Notes: generated by a model from the letters alone, not told the origin. A stretch of DNA of 64,000 nt from an uncultured Ruminiclostridium sp. (GCA_947594425.1 CANQED010000009.1:1-64000); one strand, 5' to 3'. Shown: positions 1 through 8,880, counted from the stretch's first letter. Translations and numbers: made by a program.

Positions 1-32
1 ACCAGTAAAAAAGAACAGTGACAAAAAAGACC
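1..32 (+). repeat. IS left terminal inverted repeat
   Basis: The ACCAGT tip, the central GAACAG and the inner ACAAAAAAGACC match the reverse complement of the right end (1268-1299) with mismatches mainly at bases 7-12. The -35 hexamer of the transposase promoter lies inside it. Confidence 0.75.
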
Positions 33-46
33 TCCTATGGTATAAT
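18..46 (+). promoter_or_regulatory. transposase promoter
   Basis: GTGACA (18-23), a 17-bp spacer and a perfect TATAAT (41-46) form a good vegetative sigma promoter. Transcription is expected to start near 52-54, only a few bases before the AGGAGG ribosome-binding site at 55-60. Confidence 0.75.
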
Positions 47-60
47 AGAAACATAGGAGG
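31..60 (+). promoter_or_regulatory. RBS-sequestering inverted repeat
   Basis: CCTCCTATG (31-39) is the exact reverse complement of CATAGGAGG (52-60), which contains the orfA Shine-Dalgarno. A transcript entering from outside the IS would carry both arms and hide the ribosome-binding site. A transcript from the internal promoter starts after the first arm and would leave it free. Confidence 0.7.
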
Positions 61-67
61 TTTTGTT

Positions 68-403
68 ATGGCAAGAAGTTACAGACACATACAGGCGTAT
101 GGAAAAGAAATTTTTGAAATGAAAGAGAAAGGGCTAACGCATAGAGAAATAGCCGAAAAATTCGCATTTAACAAAGAGCAAGTAGATAATTTCGTTAAAC
201 GCGAACTTAGGAAAGAGCGTAAAATAGCTGCGGGAATAGCTTTGAAGAAAAAGGGGCGTCCACCCAAGGACGATAAAATCTCAAATACCGATAAAGTCAA
301 TGAATTGAAGTATATAATCGCACGCAAAGACGCAAAAATCAAGGCTCTCGAAATGGAAAACGAACTTATGCGGGATTTTCTCTCGCTTACAGGAAGGAAG
401 TGA
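68..403 (+). CDS. IS3-family transposase OrfA
   Basis: A 111-aa basic protein with an N-terminal helix-turn-helix (about residues 18-50, around the THREIAEKF segment) and a C-terminal heptad region (about 78-108) typical of the leucine zipper used by IS3 OrfA proteins to multimerise. In this family OrfA binds the terminal repeats and, fused to OrfB, makes the active transposase. The start ATG is preceded by a strong AGGAGG at 55-60, the ribosome-binding site locked in the upstream inverted repeat. The gene ends in GTGA shared with the OrfB start. Confidence 0.88.
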   Translation: MARSYRHIQAYGKEIFEMKEKGLTHREIAEKFAFNKEQVDNFVKRELRKERKIAAGIALKKKGRPPKDDKISNTDKVNELKYIIARKDAKIKALEMENELMRDFLSLTGRK

Positions 404-1254
404 GACCGGAGGTAAAATATAGGGTCATCTATTATCACAAGGATAAATACAGCATAAGCGAAATGTGCAGATTCTTTGAAGTATCCCGAAGTGGATATTA
501 CGGCTTTGTCAAACGCATGGATAAGCCTGCCAAGGATCTGGAGCTTTCAGAACTCATTCGGGAATGTCAGGTAGAAACAAAGCAAACATATGGCTATCGC
601 CGCGTTGCGATATGGCTTGAGCGAAAAGGCATCCATCACAACCCAAAAACTATATTGCGCGTGATGAATAAATATAGCTTGCTTTCAGTTGTCAGACGCA
701 GGAGATACTGTAATTACAGCCAAGCCCTGCATAGATATGACAATCTGCTTAACCGAGATTTTAATGCCGACAGACCAAATCAGAAGTGGGTCACAGACAT
801 TTCGTACATAAAAACTTCTCAAGGATTTTTGTATCTCTCGGTTATCAGAGACCTTTATGACCGCAGCATTGTGGCTTACAAGACATCTACAAATCAGAAC
901 ATAAACCTTGTATTGAACACGATAAGAGCGGCTAAGAAAAAAGAAAAGGTCACCGCAGAGTTGCAGCTCCACAGCGACCAAGGCTTTCAATACACTTCCC
1001 AAGGGTATTTTAAGCTAACTCAATCATACAACATTACGCCGTCAATGTCAAGACGTGGGAACCCGTATGATAACGCTTTAGCGGAAAATTTCTTTTCTAT
1101 TCTCAAAACGGAGTGTATTTACAGGACTAAAATCAAGACATTCGACGAAGCGAGACGTTTAATTGATGACTATATTTACTTTTACAATCATCAACGAATT
1201 CAGTTTAAAACAAAACTGACTCCGCTTGAATTACGAAGTCAGTTCGTTACTTAA
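400..1254 (+). CDS. IS3-family transposase OrfB (DDE integrase core)
   Basis: A 284-aa rve-type integrase with the expected order: an HTH_21-like N-terminal part (TYGYRRVAIWL, about residues 64-74), then the three catalytic acids in WVTDISYI, LHSDQGFQY and AENFFSILKTE, with the IS3-type C-terminal YNHQRIQFKTKLTPLE. It is in the -1 frame relative to OrfA. The GTG start overlaps the OrfA stop (GTGA) and has AGGAAGGA directly upstream, so translational coupling is possible in addition to, or instead of, the programmed frameshift usual in the family. I saw no obvious long A slippery heptamer at the junction. Confidence 0.9.
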   Translation: MRPEVKYRVIYYHKDKYSISEMCRFFEVSRSGYYGFVKRMDKPAKDLELSELIRECQVETKQTYGYRRVAIWLERKGIHHNPKTILRVMNKYSLLSVVRRRRYCNYSQALHRYDNLLNRDFNADRPNQKWVTDISYIKTSQGFLYLSVIRDLYDRSIVAYKTSTNQNINLVLNTIRAAKKKEKVTAELQLHSDQGFQYTSQGYFKLTQSYNITPSMSRRGNPYDNALAENFFSILKTECIYRTKIKTFDEARRLIDDYIYFYNHQRIQFKTKLTPLELRSQFVT

Positions 1255-1267
1255 TTTAATTTGCCGT

Positions 1268-1299
1268 AGGGGTCTTTTGTGCTGTTCGCACAAACTGGT
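1268..1299 (+). repeat. IS right terminal inverted repeat
   Basis: The reverse complement begins ACCAGT and contains GAACAG and an AAAAGACCCC-like segment, matching the left end. It lies just after the OrfB stop. Confidence 0.75.
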
Positions 1300-1326
1300 G
1301 CGGTTCATAAAAGCACGGTATTTTTG

Positions 1327-1785
1327 TTATTGCTTATCCTCTATCTGCGCGGGCTTGCGACGTATCAGGGTATACTTTTTGGCAGGCTCGTAAAAAAGCT
1401 TTGTCCGTAAAAAGTCGTCGGTCACTATCCCGACAAACGACAAAAAGTACCACGCCAACGAAAAATACAGGCACACCTGCCCGAAGAGGTTGAGCGGCAA
1501 CGCCTCATAATTCCACACCTGCCAGCCGAGCAGGAGATTTACCACGCACCCGCATAAAAATTCGAGCACGGTTATTATCACGGCGGATATGCCCATCTGT
1601 GCGGCGAGCGGCATATCGGTAAACACCGAGTTTATCCCCCCGATAAGCAAAAAGCATATCCCGCCGAGGATAAACATACTCCAGTGGCTGCTCTGCCTGA
1701 AAAGCAATTCGACTATTGTGTACAGCCCCCCGCCGAAAGAAAATAAAATAAACAGCTTCATAGGTCTGTCGATAGTGCAGTCCAT
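1327..1785 (-). CDS. CmpB-like putative ABC-transporter membrane protein
   Basis: A 152-aa integral membrane protein with four to five hydrophobic segments. The early GLYTIVELLFR and HWSMFILGG motifs and the terminal FLSFVGIVTDDFLR region resemble the family annotated as putative ABC-transporter type IV/CmpB, common in Clostridia. No ATPase partner is adjacent and the function is not established. It ends about 27 bases from the IS right end, so the insertion falls immediately downstream and leaves the coding region intact. It is divergent from the carboxypeptidase gene across about 118 bp. Confidence 0.6.
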   Translation of the reverse strand: MDCTIDRPMKLFILFSFGGGLYTIVELLFRQSSHWSMFILGGICFLLIGGINSVFTDMPLAAQMGISAVIITVLEFLCGCVVNLLLGWQVWNYEALPLNLFGQVCLYFSLAWYFLSFVGIVTDDFLRTKLFYEPAKKYTLIRRKPAQIEDKQ

Positions 1786-1903
1786 AACATCACTCCCTTT
1801 TTTGATATTTTTACCCGCGCTTAGAATATTATTCGGAAAAAAACAGGAAAGCGCGGCATATATTCGTATAGGACATTCCTATCAAAGCTAAGGAGGAGAA
1901 ATT

Positions 1904-3067
1904 ATGAAAGGGCTTTATAAATCGATCATCGCCGTGCTCTCGGCGGTGACATTATCTGTCAATATGTTCATATATTCGGGGGCAGAGGAACAAGCGGCTG
2001 TCGACGTCGGCACAGCAAAGGCGGCGATAGTCGTCGAATGTTCCACCGGTCAGGTGCTGTATGAACAAAATTCTCATCAAAAGCTGCCAATGGCGTCGGT
2101 GACTAAGCTTATGAGCCTGCTTATATTTGCGGAAGAAATATCGGCGGGGAGGCTGAATTTCGAGGACACGGTCACCTGCACCGCCCACGCAAACAGTATG
2201 GACGGGTCGGTGATATGGCTTGAGACGGGGGAACAGATGTCGGCGGGCGATATGCTTAAATCGGTGGTCATAGCCTCGGCAAACGACGCGTGCGTCGCGC
2301 TCGCCGAGCATATAAGCGGCACCGAGGAAGCGTTTGTCAAGCGTATGAACAAGCGCGCCGCCGAGCTGGGTATGAGCGACACAAACTATGTAAACTGCGT
2401 GGGCTTTGACGATAAAGAGCACTATACCACGGCATATGACACCGCCCTGCTCTGCGCCGAGATAAGCAAGTACGGCTGCTATGACGAGTTTTACCAAACG
2501 CGGCTCGACTATGTGCGAGAGGGCGAACGTCAGACCCAGCTGTTAAACACCAACAAGCTTATGGGACACTATGACGGGCTTATCGGCGGAAAGACGGGCA
2601 CTACCGACCTTGCGGGCTGCTGCTTTGCGGCGTGGGCTAAGCGCGGGGATATGCTGACGGCGGCGGTGGAGCTCGGGTGCGAAAACGGCGACGAGCGCTT
2701 TGACATATGCGAGGGGCTGCTCGATCATGCCTTTGCGCGCTACGAGATGTTCCGCCCGACGGTGGACAGCGCCGAGCTAAAGCCGATAATTGTCGAAAAC
2801 GGCGTTAAAAAGCAGGTGGACGTAAGGGTGAAAAAGCTCACCAGCGCGGTTATTCCAAAGGGCGGCTCGAAAAAGGCCGAATACGAGTATACTCTTCTCG
2901 AAAGCCTCGACGCGCCGGTGCAATGCGGCCAGACAGCCGGGAGAATGACGGTCACTCTTGACGGCGAGGAGATATTTTCGGGAGAAATTGTCACAGTCAG
3001 CGAGGTAGAGGAGCTTACGGTGTGGAAGAGCATACTTATCATCCTATCGAGGATATTTAACTTATGA
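1904..3067 (+). CDS. dacF: D-alanyl-D-alanine carboxypeptidase (DacF/PBP5 type)
   Basis: A 387-aa secreted low-molecular-weight penicillin-binding protein that trims the terminal D-Ala from peptidoglycan stem peptides. The N-terminal signal segment (about residues 5-26) is followed by the active-site SxxK in ASVTKL (Ser65, Lys68), the SxN in ASANDACV and the KTG in GGKTGTT. A PBP5-like beta domain follows from about residue 275, and the C-terminal SILIILSRIFNL is a likely membrane-association helix. All three catalytic motifs are intact. The start is supported by AAGGAGGAG eight bases upstream. The gene symbol is a family-level assignment. Confidence 0.88.
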   Translation: MKGLYKSIIAVLSAVTLSVNMFIYSGAEEQAAVDVGTAKAAIVVECSTGQVLYEQNSHQKLPMASVTKLMSLLIFAEEISAGRLNFEDTVTCTAHANSMDGSVIWLETGEQMSAGDMLKSVVIASANDACVALAEHISGTEEAFVKRMNKRAAELGMSDTNYVNCVGFDDKEHYTTAYDTALLCAEISKYGCYDEFYQTRLDYVREGERQTQLLNTNKLMGHYDGLIGGKTGTTDLAGCCFAAWAKRGDMLTAAVELGCENGDERFDICEGLLDHAFARYEMFRPTVDSAELKPIIVENGVKKQVDVRVKKLTSAVIPKGGSKKAEYEYTLLESLDAPVQCGQTAGRMTVTLDGEEIFSGEIVTVSEVEELTVWKSILIILSRIFNL

Positions 3068-3137
3068 TAATGTTGCACAAAAATCGTGAAGAAAGATGTA
3101 CAGTTTAAACAAAACTCGCCGTTGTTTCTAAAACATC

Positions 3138-3166
3138 TTGCAAAACAGGAAGATTTCAGCTATAAT
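3138..3166 (+). promoter_or_regulatory. pgi promoter
   Basis: TTGCAA (3138-3143), a 17-bp spacer and TATAAT (3161-3166). Because this promoter lies inside the longest possible reading frame, the upstream TTG at 3138 cannot be the pgi start; the ATG at 3240 is used. Confidence 0.7.
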
Positions 3167-3239
3167 ATATTTATATAAAAGGTCAAGTCGGCTTTTCGCC
3201 GTCCTGCCGTATTTTAAGAATAAAAAAGAGGAAAGAAAA

Positions 3240-4577
3240 ATGGCTGTTAAAGTTAATCAGAGGTATTTGAGCTCATATATAGCTCCTCACGAGCTGAAAG
3301 CCATAGAGCCCGCGGTAAAGGCCGCGCACGAGCTCTTGACAAATAAGAGCGGCGCGGGCAACGATTTTTTAGGCTGGGTAGATCTTCCCGTAAATTATGA
3401 CAAGGAAGAATTTGCACGCATTAAAAAGGCTGCCGAGAAGATAAAGTCCGACAGCGATATACTTATAGTAATAGGAATAGGCGGGTCGTATCTCGGAGCG
3501 AGAGCGGCTATCGAGGCGCTTAGGTCGTCTCTTTACAATTCGCTTGCAAAGGACACTCCCAAGATATTTTTTGTCGGAAACAGCATAAGCCCGTCCTATC
3601 TTAACGACATCATCGACATAGTACGTGACAAGGACTTTTCGGTAAACGTGATATCTAAATCCGGCACCACCACCGAGCCCGCGCTCGCGTTTAGGGTATT
3701 CAGAGAAATGCTCGAGCAAAAGTACGGAGCCGAGGGCGCTAAGGAGAGGATATACGCCACCACCGATAAGGCGAGAGGCACGCTTAAAGAGCTCTCGGAC
3801 AAGATGGGATATCAGACGTTCGTTATCCCCGACGACGTAGGCGGGCGCTTTTCGGTGCTTACGGCGGTGGGACTGCTGCCGATAGCCTGCGCGGGCTGCG
3901 ATATAGACGCGCTTATGAGCGGAGCAGCTAAGGCGAGAGAGGACTTTGCCGACTGCGATATAGAAAACAACGACTGCTATAAGTACGCCGCGTTGCGCAA
4001 TATCCTGCGCAATAAGGGCTATAAGTGCGAAATGCTCGTGTCATATGAGAACTCTTTCGCTATGATGAGCGAGTGGTTTAAGCAGCTCTTCGGCGAGAGC
4101 GAGGGCAAGGACAAAAAGGGGCTGTTCCCTACCTCGGCTTCATTCTCTACCGACCTGCATTCGCTCGGGCAGTTTATACAGGACGGCTCTAAGATACTGT
4201 TTGAGACGGTGGTACATATCGACAAGCCTCAGCGCGACTTTTTCTTAAAAGAAGAGGCCGAGAACGGTGACGGGCTGAACTTCTTATCCAATCAAAATAT
4301 GTCGGTAGTCAATCAAAAGGCATACGAGGGCACGCTGCTCGCGCACACCGAGGGCGGCACGCCTAATATCGTGCTTGAGCTCCCCGAGATAAACGAGAGC
4401 GAGCTTGGCTATCTCATATATTTCTTTGAGAAAGCCTGCGCGATATCGGGATATATCCTCGGGGTAAATCCGTTCGACCAGCCCGGCGTAGAAAGCTATA
4501 AGAAGAACATGTTCGCCCTGCTCGGAAAGCCCGGCTACGAGTCGGCTAAGGCGGAGCTCGAGGCAAAGCTCGGATAA
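3240..4577 (+). CDS. pgi: glucose-6-phosphate isomerase
   Basis: A 445-aa cytoplasmic enzyme interconverting glucose 6-phosphate and fructose 6-phosphate. The bacterial PGI fold is recognisable from the SIS-domain sugar-phosphate segment [28 protein letters not shown], the [14 protein letters not shown] region and the C-terminal [13 protein letters not shown] with its conserved lysine. Length is normal for Firmicutes PGI. The ATG has AGAGGAAAG upstream. It is monocistronic between its own promoter and a hairpin terminator. Confidence 0.95.
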   Translation: MAVKVNQRYLSSYIAPHELKAIEPAVKAAHELLTNKSGAGNDFLGWVDLPVNYDKEEFARIKKAAEKIKSDSDILIVIGIGGSYLGARAAIEALRSSLYNSLAKDTPKIFFVGNSISPSYLNDIIDIVRDKDFSVNVISKSGTTTEPALAFRVFREMLEQKYGAEGAKERIYATTDKARGTLKELSDKMGYQTFVIPDDVGGRFSVLTAVGLLPIACAGCDIDALMSGAAKAREDFADCDIENNDCYKYAALRNILRNKGYKCEMLVSYENSFAMMSEWFKQLFGESEGKDKKGLFPTSASFSTDLHSLGQFIQDGSKILFETVVHIDKPQRDFFLKEEAENGDGLNFLSNQNMSVVNQKAYEGTLLAHTEGGTPNIVLELPEINESELGYLIYFFEKACAISGYILGVNPFDQPGVESYKKNMFALLGKPGYESAKAELEAKLG

Positions 4578-4578
4578 T

Positions 4579-4600
4579 AAATCAGCGCGCTGATTTTTAT
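4579..4600 (+). terminator. pgi terminator
   Basis: AAATCAGC, a 2-base GC loop and GCTGATTT followed by a short T run, starting at the pgi stop. A second small hairpin (GGGGC TTT GCCCC, about 4608-4620) follows. Confidence 0.65.
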
Positions 4601-4669
4601 ATATGTGGGGCTTTGCCCCAAAACATTAAGCGGGGGCTAAGGCTGCCCGTGTATACGGAGGATTTAGTA

Positions 4670-5077
4670 ATGATCAATTTAATTCCCGGGAAGAAAGGGT
4701 CAGGCAAGACCAAGATACTTATTGACGCTATCCACGCCGCCGAAAAGGCAAGCAACGGCAACGTAGTGGCAATACAAGTAGGGTCATCGCTCAACAGGGA
4801 CATTTATCATAAGGTACGCCTTATCAACATCGAGGACTACAAGGTGACAAATTACGACGAAATGGCAGGCTTTATCGCGGGCATTCTCGCGTCGGACTAT
4901 GACTGCACCGATATCTTTGTCGACGGTATCCTTAAAATATGCGGCAGAGATTATGAACTTGTCGGCAATATGTTCGATAAGATAGCCGCAGTAAGCGGAG
5001 AGAGCACAAATATCACCTTTACTATTTCGGCGGACGTTTCTGACCTTACCGAAAATGTAAAAAAATATCTGAAATAA
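4670..5077 (+). CDS. small P-loop ATP-binding protein, function unknown
   Basis: A 135-aa cytoplasmic protein starting MINLIPGKKGSGKTK, so the Walker A motif is at the very N terminus (about residues 7-14). A hydrophobic strand ending in an acidic residue (DCTDIFVDGIL) could act as Walker B. The Walker A placement and a late NITFTISAD strand resemble a minimal RecA/ASCE core. No effector domain is visible. The start is chosen because CGGAGGA lies 7 bases upstream of this ATG, whereas the in-frame upstream starts lack a ribosome-binding site. It precedes rpmF, which has its own promoter, so a functional link is not implied. Confidence 0.6.
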   Translation: MINLIPGKKGSGKTKILIDAIHAAEKASNGNVVAIQVGSSLNRDIYHKVRLINIEDYKVTNYDEMAGFIAGILASDYDCTDIFVDGILKICGRDYELVGNMFDKIAAVSGESTNITFTISADVSDLTENVKKYLK

Positions 5078-5080
5078 CTA

Positions 5081-5109
5081 TTGACAAATAAATAAATCTG
5101 CTGTATAAT
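5081..5109 (+). promoter_or_regulatory. rpmF promoter
   Basis: Perfect TTGACA (5081-5086), 17-bp spacer, perfect TATAAT (5104-5109), starting right after the upstream stop codon. Confidence 0.85.
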
Positions 5110-5185
5110 GGATAAGTGTTGATTTTCAGTGTGTTTGATATACGGCTGATTTAGACTATTAAGGACATCAGAGGGGGGTGCTAAA

Positions 5186-5371
5186 ATGGCAGTTCCGAAG
5201 AGAAAAACATCTAAAGCAAGACGTGACAAGAGACGTTCACAGGTATGGAAGCTATCCGCACCTGCATTCTCGCGTTGCCCCCAGTGCGGTGAGCTTAAGG
5301 TTCCTCACAGGGTGTGCGGTAATTGCGGCTATTACAAAGGCAAAGAGGTCATTGCGCACAAAGAGGCGTGA
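5186..5371 (+). CDS. rpmF: 50S ribosomal protein L32
   Basis: A 61-aa basic protein beginning [18 protein letters not shown], the L32 signature. The zinc-ribbon form has CPQC and CGNC pairs (about residues 31-34 and 44-47), so this is the zinc-binding version. A strong GAGGGGGGTG lies upstream of the ATG. It is transcribed from its own consensus promoter; the following 150 bp is an unusual degenerate repeat rather than a partner gene such as plsX. Confidence 0.95.
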   Translation: MAVPKRKTSKARRDKRRSQVWKLSAPAFSRCPQCGELKVPHRVCGNCGYYKGKEVIAHKEA

Positions 5372-5505
5372 GGTCACTGTGCGGGAGCGTAAGGCTGTTG
5401 CGCAGGCGGCGTAAGGTCACTGTACAAGAGGCACAGTCATTGTGCGGGAGCGTGAAACGTTGCACAAGCGGCGTAAAGACCGACGTTTTGCTTAAGCTTT
5501 ATGCA
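5358..5505 (+). repeat. degenerate tandem repeat after rpmF
   Basis: Two imperfect copies of a roughly 50-60-nt unit follow the rpmF stop. Recurring blocks are GGTCACTGT or AGTCATTGT, TGTGCGGGAGCGT (twice, exact) and a GCGGCGTAA ending (twice). It is GC-rich, and no convincing gene is present in any frame. A hairpin terminator follows at 5525. Confidence 0.5.
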
Positions 5506-5524
5506 ATACGGCGTAAACTTAAAA

Positions 5525-5553
5525 GGGGCTTAGTTCGTGCTAAGCCCTATTTT
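5525..5553 (+). terminator. rho-independent terminator after rpmF
   Basis: GGGCTTAG (5526-5533), 6-base loop, CTAAGCCC (5540-5547), then a T-rich tail. Confidence 0.8.
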
Positions 5554-5585
5554 AATATCACCTTATAGTTAAGGAGGCGGGACGA

Positions 5586-6875
5586 GTGGTAAATATCAAG
5601 TCGGTAGAGCACGGCTCTCCCGCCGAGCGCAAAGGCATACGCGCGGGAGAAAGGCTGATAAGCATAAACGGTCACGAGATAAACGACGTGCTGGACTATA
5701 GATTTTATTCTACGGATAAAAAGCTGTCGATAAGGCTCGAGGACCGCGTAATAAAGCTTAAAAAGCAGGAATACGACGACTTAGGGCTCGAATTTGACAC
5801 CTATCTTATGGACGAGAAGCGGCACTGTAAGAACAAATGTATGTTCTGCTTTATCGACCAGATGCCTAAGGGTATGCGGGACACGCTGTACTTTAAGGAC
5901 GACGACGCGCGGCTGAGCTTTCTTCAGGGCAATTATATCACAATGACCAACCTAAGCGAGCAGGATGTAGAGCGCATTATCGATATGCGGCTGCCCATGA
6001 ACATATCCGTACACACCACCGACCCCGACCTCAGAGTAAAAATGACCTCTAACCCCAACGCGGGAAAGAGCCTTGATTACCTGTACAAAATGGCGGCGGC
6101 GGGGATAGAATTAAACACGCAGATAGTGCTAGTCCCCGGGGTAAACGACGGGGCGCAGCTTGAGAAGACGCTGACCGACCTGTGTATGCTGTACCCCTCG
6201 GTAAAGAGCGTCGCCTGCGTGCCCGTGGGGCTGACAAAGTACCGTCAGGGGCTGCCCGAGATAAAGCCCTTTGATAAGCAATCCGCTAAGGCGGCGATAG
6301 ACATAATGCAGCAGTTCGGCGATATGATGTATGAAAAATACCACGACCGAGTGGTGTACCCGTCGGACGAGTTCTTCTTAACGGCCGAGCTAAATATGCC
6401 CGATTATGACTACTACGGGGATTTTGACCAGTTCGAAAACGGGGTCGGGATGTGCGCGAGCCTGCAAAAAGAATTTATTGACGCGCTAAACGCCTGCGAC
6501 ACCGAGCCTCTCCCCCGCCGTATGACGATAGCGACGGGACAGCTCGCCGCGCCGCTTATACGCTCGCTAATAAAGCAGCTGAACGCGCGCTTTCCGCAGA
6601 TAAAGGTGGAAGTAGCGGCGATACGCAACGACTTTTTCGGTGAGAATGTCACGGTGGCGGGACTGATAACCGCGGGCGATATAATAAGACAATTACAGGA
6701 TAAAAAGGACTCTCTCGGCGAAAAGCTGCTTATCACCAAAAGCATGCTTAAAGCCGACGAGGATATTTTTCTTGACGATAAGACCCCCGAGGATATAGAA
6801 AAGGCTCTCGGAATAAAGGTCGTTGCTGTCGAAAACGACGGATACGCGCTTTTTGACGCGGTGACGGCAGACTAA
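5586..6875 (+). CDS. PDZ and radical-SAM domain protein (DUF512 family)
   Basis: A 429-aa protein with an N-terminal PDZ-like segment (about residues 1-60, SVEHGSPAERKGIRAGERL), a radical-SAM-type cysteine cluster CKNKCMFCF near residue 80 and a C-terminal DUF512-like domain including the ATGQLAAPLI region. The family is widespread in Clostridia and cyanobacteria; its substrate is not known. The GTG start at 5586 has AAGGAGGCGGG upstream. It lies 16 bp before der, a conserved neighbourhood in Firmicutes, and probably starts the der-plsY-gpsA transcript. Confidence 0.85.
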   Translation: MVNIKSVEHGSPAERKGIRAGERLISINGHEINDVLDYRFYSTDKKLSIRLEDRVIKLKKQEYDDLGLEFDTYLMDEKRHCKNKCMFCFIDQMPKGMRDTLYFKDDDARLSFLQGNYITMTNLSEQDVERIIDMRLPMNISVHTTDPDLRVKMTSNPNAGKSLDYLYKMAAAGIELNTQIVLVPGVNDGAQLEKTLTDLCMLYPSVKSVACVPVGLTKYRQGLPEIKPFDKQSAKAAIDIMQQFGDMMYEKYHDRVVYPSDEFFLTAELNMPDYDYYGDFDQFENGVGMCASLQKEFIDALNACDTEPLPRRMTIATGQLAAPLIRSLIKQLNARFPQIKVEVAAIRNDFFGENVTVAGLITAGDIIRQLQDKKDSLGEKLLITKSMLKADEDIFLDDKTPEDIEKALGIKVVAVENDGYALFDAVTAD

Positions 6876-6891
6876 TAGAAAGGACGGACAG

Positions 6892-8211
6892 ATGTACGGA
6901 ACGGTAGCGATAGTCGGACGACCTAATGTGGGAAAATCGACTTTATTTAACCGCATTGTGGGCAAAAGGCTGTCAATAGTGGACAATACCCCGGGAGTTA
7001 CCCGCGACAGGATATACTCTAAGGCGGAGTGGCTGGGCAAAGAGTTTACTCTTATAGATACTGGCGGGATAGAGCCGCAAAGCAAGGACGTCATCCTCTC
7101 GCAGATGCGCTCGCAGGCGCAGCTCGCGATAGACAAGGCGGACGTGATAATCCTTGTGACGGATATCACCACGGGCGTTACCGCGACCGACTCTGACGTC
7201 GCGGGTATGCTTATGAAAAGCGGCAAGCCCGTAATCTTATGTGTTAATAAATGCGACTCGATAGGCGATGTGCCCAACGAATTTTACGAATTTTACAACC
7301 TCGGGCTTGGCGAGCCGATAGCGGTATCGTCGGTGCACGGGCACGGCACGGGCGACCTGCTCGACGCGGTGTTTGCGGCTATGCCCGAGCAAGGCGTAAA
7401 CGACGATTATCCCGAGGACGCTATTAAGGTGGCCGTAATAGGAAAGCCCAACGCGGGCAAATCCTCGCTGATAAACCGCATACTCGGCGAAAACAGGATG
7501 ATAGTGTCGGATATAGCGGGCACTACCCGCGACGCGGTGGACACGGTCGTGACGCGCGGAGATAAGACATATGTATTTATCGACACCGCGGGGATAAGGC
7601 GAAAATCCAAGGTAAACGAGCAGATAGAAAAGTACAGCGTCCTGCGCGCCTATATGGCGGTGGACAGAGCCGACGTATGCGTGATAATGATAGACGCGAA
7701 CGAGGGCTATACCGAGCAGGACTCTAAGATAGCGGGCTATGCCCACGAGCAGGGCAAGGCGAGCGTTATCGCCGTAAACAAGTGGGACAGCATAGAAAAA
7801 GACGGCAAGACCATGCAGGAGTTTACCAAAAAGCTGCAAGTGGACTTTTCGTTTATGTCATATGCGCCGTTCGTATTCATCTCGGCGCTGACGGGGCAAA
7901 GGACGGACAAGCTGTTCGAGCTTATCGGGTACACATATGAGCAAAATGCCCGCAGGATAACCACGGGCACGTTAAACGACCTGCTCGCCTATGCTACCGC
8001 GAGAGTTCAGCCGCCCTCGGACAAGGGCAGACGGCTAAAGCTGTATTATATGACCCAAGCCTCGGTAAAGCCGCCGTGCTTTGTCATATTCTGCAACAAA
8101 AAGGAGCTTTTCCATTATTCATATCAAAGATATATCGAAAATCAGATAAGGGAGAATTTCGGCTTAGACGGAACGCCGATAAAGATAGTGATAAGAGAGC
8201 GGGGCGAGTGA
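6892..8211 (+). CDS. der: ribosome-assembly GTPase Der (EngA)
   Basis: A 439-aa protein with two tandem GTPase domains and a C-terminal KH-like domain, the arrangement unique to Der, which acts late in 50S subunit assembly. The first G1 is GRPNVGKST (about residues 7-15) with DTGG as G3 and NKCD as G4. The second G1 is GKPNAGKSS (about 183-191) with DTAG and NKWD. The KH-like part carries PPSDKGRRLKLYYMTQ. RBS AGAAAGGAC. The 1-bp gap to plsY shows an operon. Confidence 0.96.
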   Translation: MYGTVAIVGRPNVGKSTLFNRIVGKRLSIVDNTPGVTRDRIYSKAEWLGKEFTLIDTGGIEPQSKDVILSQMRSQAQLAIDKADVIILVTDITTGVTATDSDVAGMLMKSGKPVILCVNKCDSIGDVPNEFYEFYNLGLGEPIAVSSVHGHGTGDLLDAVFAAMPEQGVNDDYPEDAIKVAVIGKPNAGKSSLINRILGENRMIVSDIAGTTRDAVDTVVTRGDKTYVFIDTAGIRRKSKVNEQIEKYSVLRAYMAVDRADVCVIMIDANEGYTEQDSKIAGYAHEQGKASVIAVNKWDSIEKDGKTMQEFTKKLQVDFSFMSYAPFVFISALTGQRTDKLFELIGYTYEQNARRITTGTLNDLLAYATARVQPPSDKGRRLKLYYMTQASVKPPCFVIFCNKKELFHYSYQRYIENQIRENFGLDGTPIKIVIRERGE

Positions 8212-8212
8212 T

Positions 8213-8869
8213 ATGCTGTATGTATGCTATGCGATAATGGTGATAGCACCGTATCTGCTGTGCGGGATAAATTCGGCGATAATCGTAACAAGGATAAAGT
8301 CCCATCAGGACATACGCGAGCTCGGCAGCAAAAACGCGGGGCTGACGAATACCCTAAGGACGCAGGGCAAGCTTGCGGCGCTTTTCGTATTGCTCGGAGA
8401 CGTGCTAAAGGGAGTGCTGTCGGTAATAATAGTAAGGCTGGCGTTTTTCTACCTCGCGGGGATAGACACAACGGTATACGCAAATAATATGAACTATGTC
8501 GGGTTCGTCGCGGCGCTGACGGGTATACTCGGGCACGTCTTTCCCGTATATTACGGCTTTAGGGGCGGAAAGGGCATACTCGTGTCGGTGTCGATACTCA
8601 TGACGGTAGAATGGCTGCCCGCGTGCATACTGCTCGGGCTGTTCATAATAGCGGTGGCGATAACGAGGTACGTCTCGCTCGGCTCTTGCTTAGCGGCGAT
8701 ACTGTACGGCCCGACCGTGCTTGTCTACGGGCTTGTCACGGGCGACCCGTGCGCGGTGATAAACACCGTGATAGCCCTGCTAATCGGCGCGCTGATAGTA
8801 TATATGCACAGAAGCAATATAGTAAGGCTTAAAAACGGCACGGAGAAGAAGCTCGGTCAAAAGGCATAA
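8213..8869 (+). CDS. plsY: acyl-phosphate:glycerol-3-phosphate acyltransferase
   Basis: A 218-aa polytopic membrane enzyme catalysing the first acylation in phospholipid synthesis. Family motifs are present in order: GSKNAGLTNTLRTQG in the first cytoplasmic loop, LGDVLKG, and GHVFPVYYGFRGGKG. About five to six membrane segments are visible. It starts 1 bp after the der stop and is followed 11 bp later by gpsA, which makes its substrate, so the two steps are coupled genetically. Confidence 0.94.
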   Translation: MLYVCYAIMVIAPYLLCGINSAIIVTRIKSHQDIRELGSKNAGLTNTLRTQGKLAALFVLLGDVLKGVLSVIIVRLAFFYLAGIDTTVYANNMNYVGFVAALTGILGHVFPVYYGFRGGKGILVSVSILMTVEWLPACILLGLFIIAVAITRYVSLGSCLAAILYGPTVLVYGLVTGDPCAVINTVIALLIGALIVYMHRSNIVRLKNGTEKKLGQKA

Positions 8870-8880
8870 CGGGAGGAAGT

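Larger units (their letters stand above)
1..1299 (+). mobile_element. IS3-family insertion sequence
   Basis: Two consecutive ORFs, a short helix-turn-helix/leucine-zipper OrfA and a DDE transposase OrfB in the -1 frame relative to it, are bracketed by imperfect terminal inverted repeats. The left end starts ACCAGT at base 1; the right end finishes ACTGGT at 1294-1299, and both share GAACAG and an A-rich GAC-CC stretch further in. Base 1 of the window coincides with the repeat, so any outermost base and the target duplication on the left cannot be seen. Both ORFs are intact, so the element may be active. It sits just downstream of the CmpB-like gene at 1327. Confidence 0.9.
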
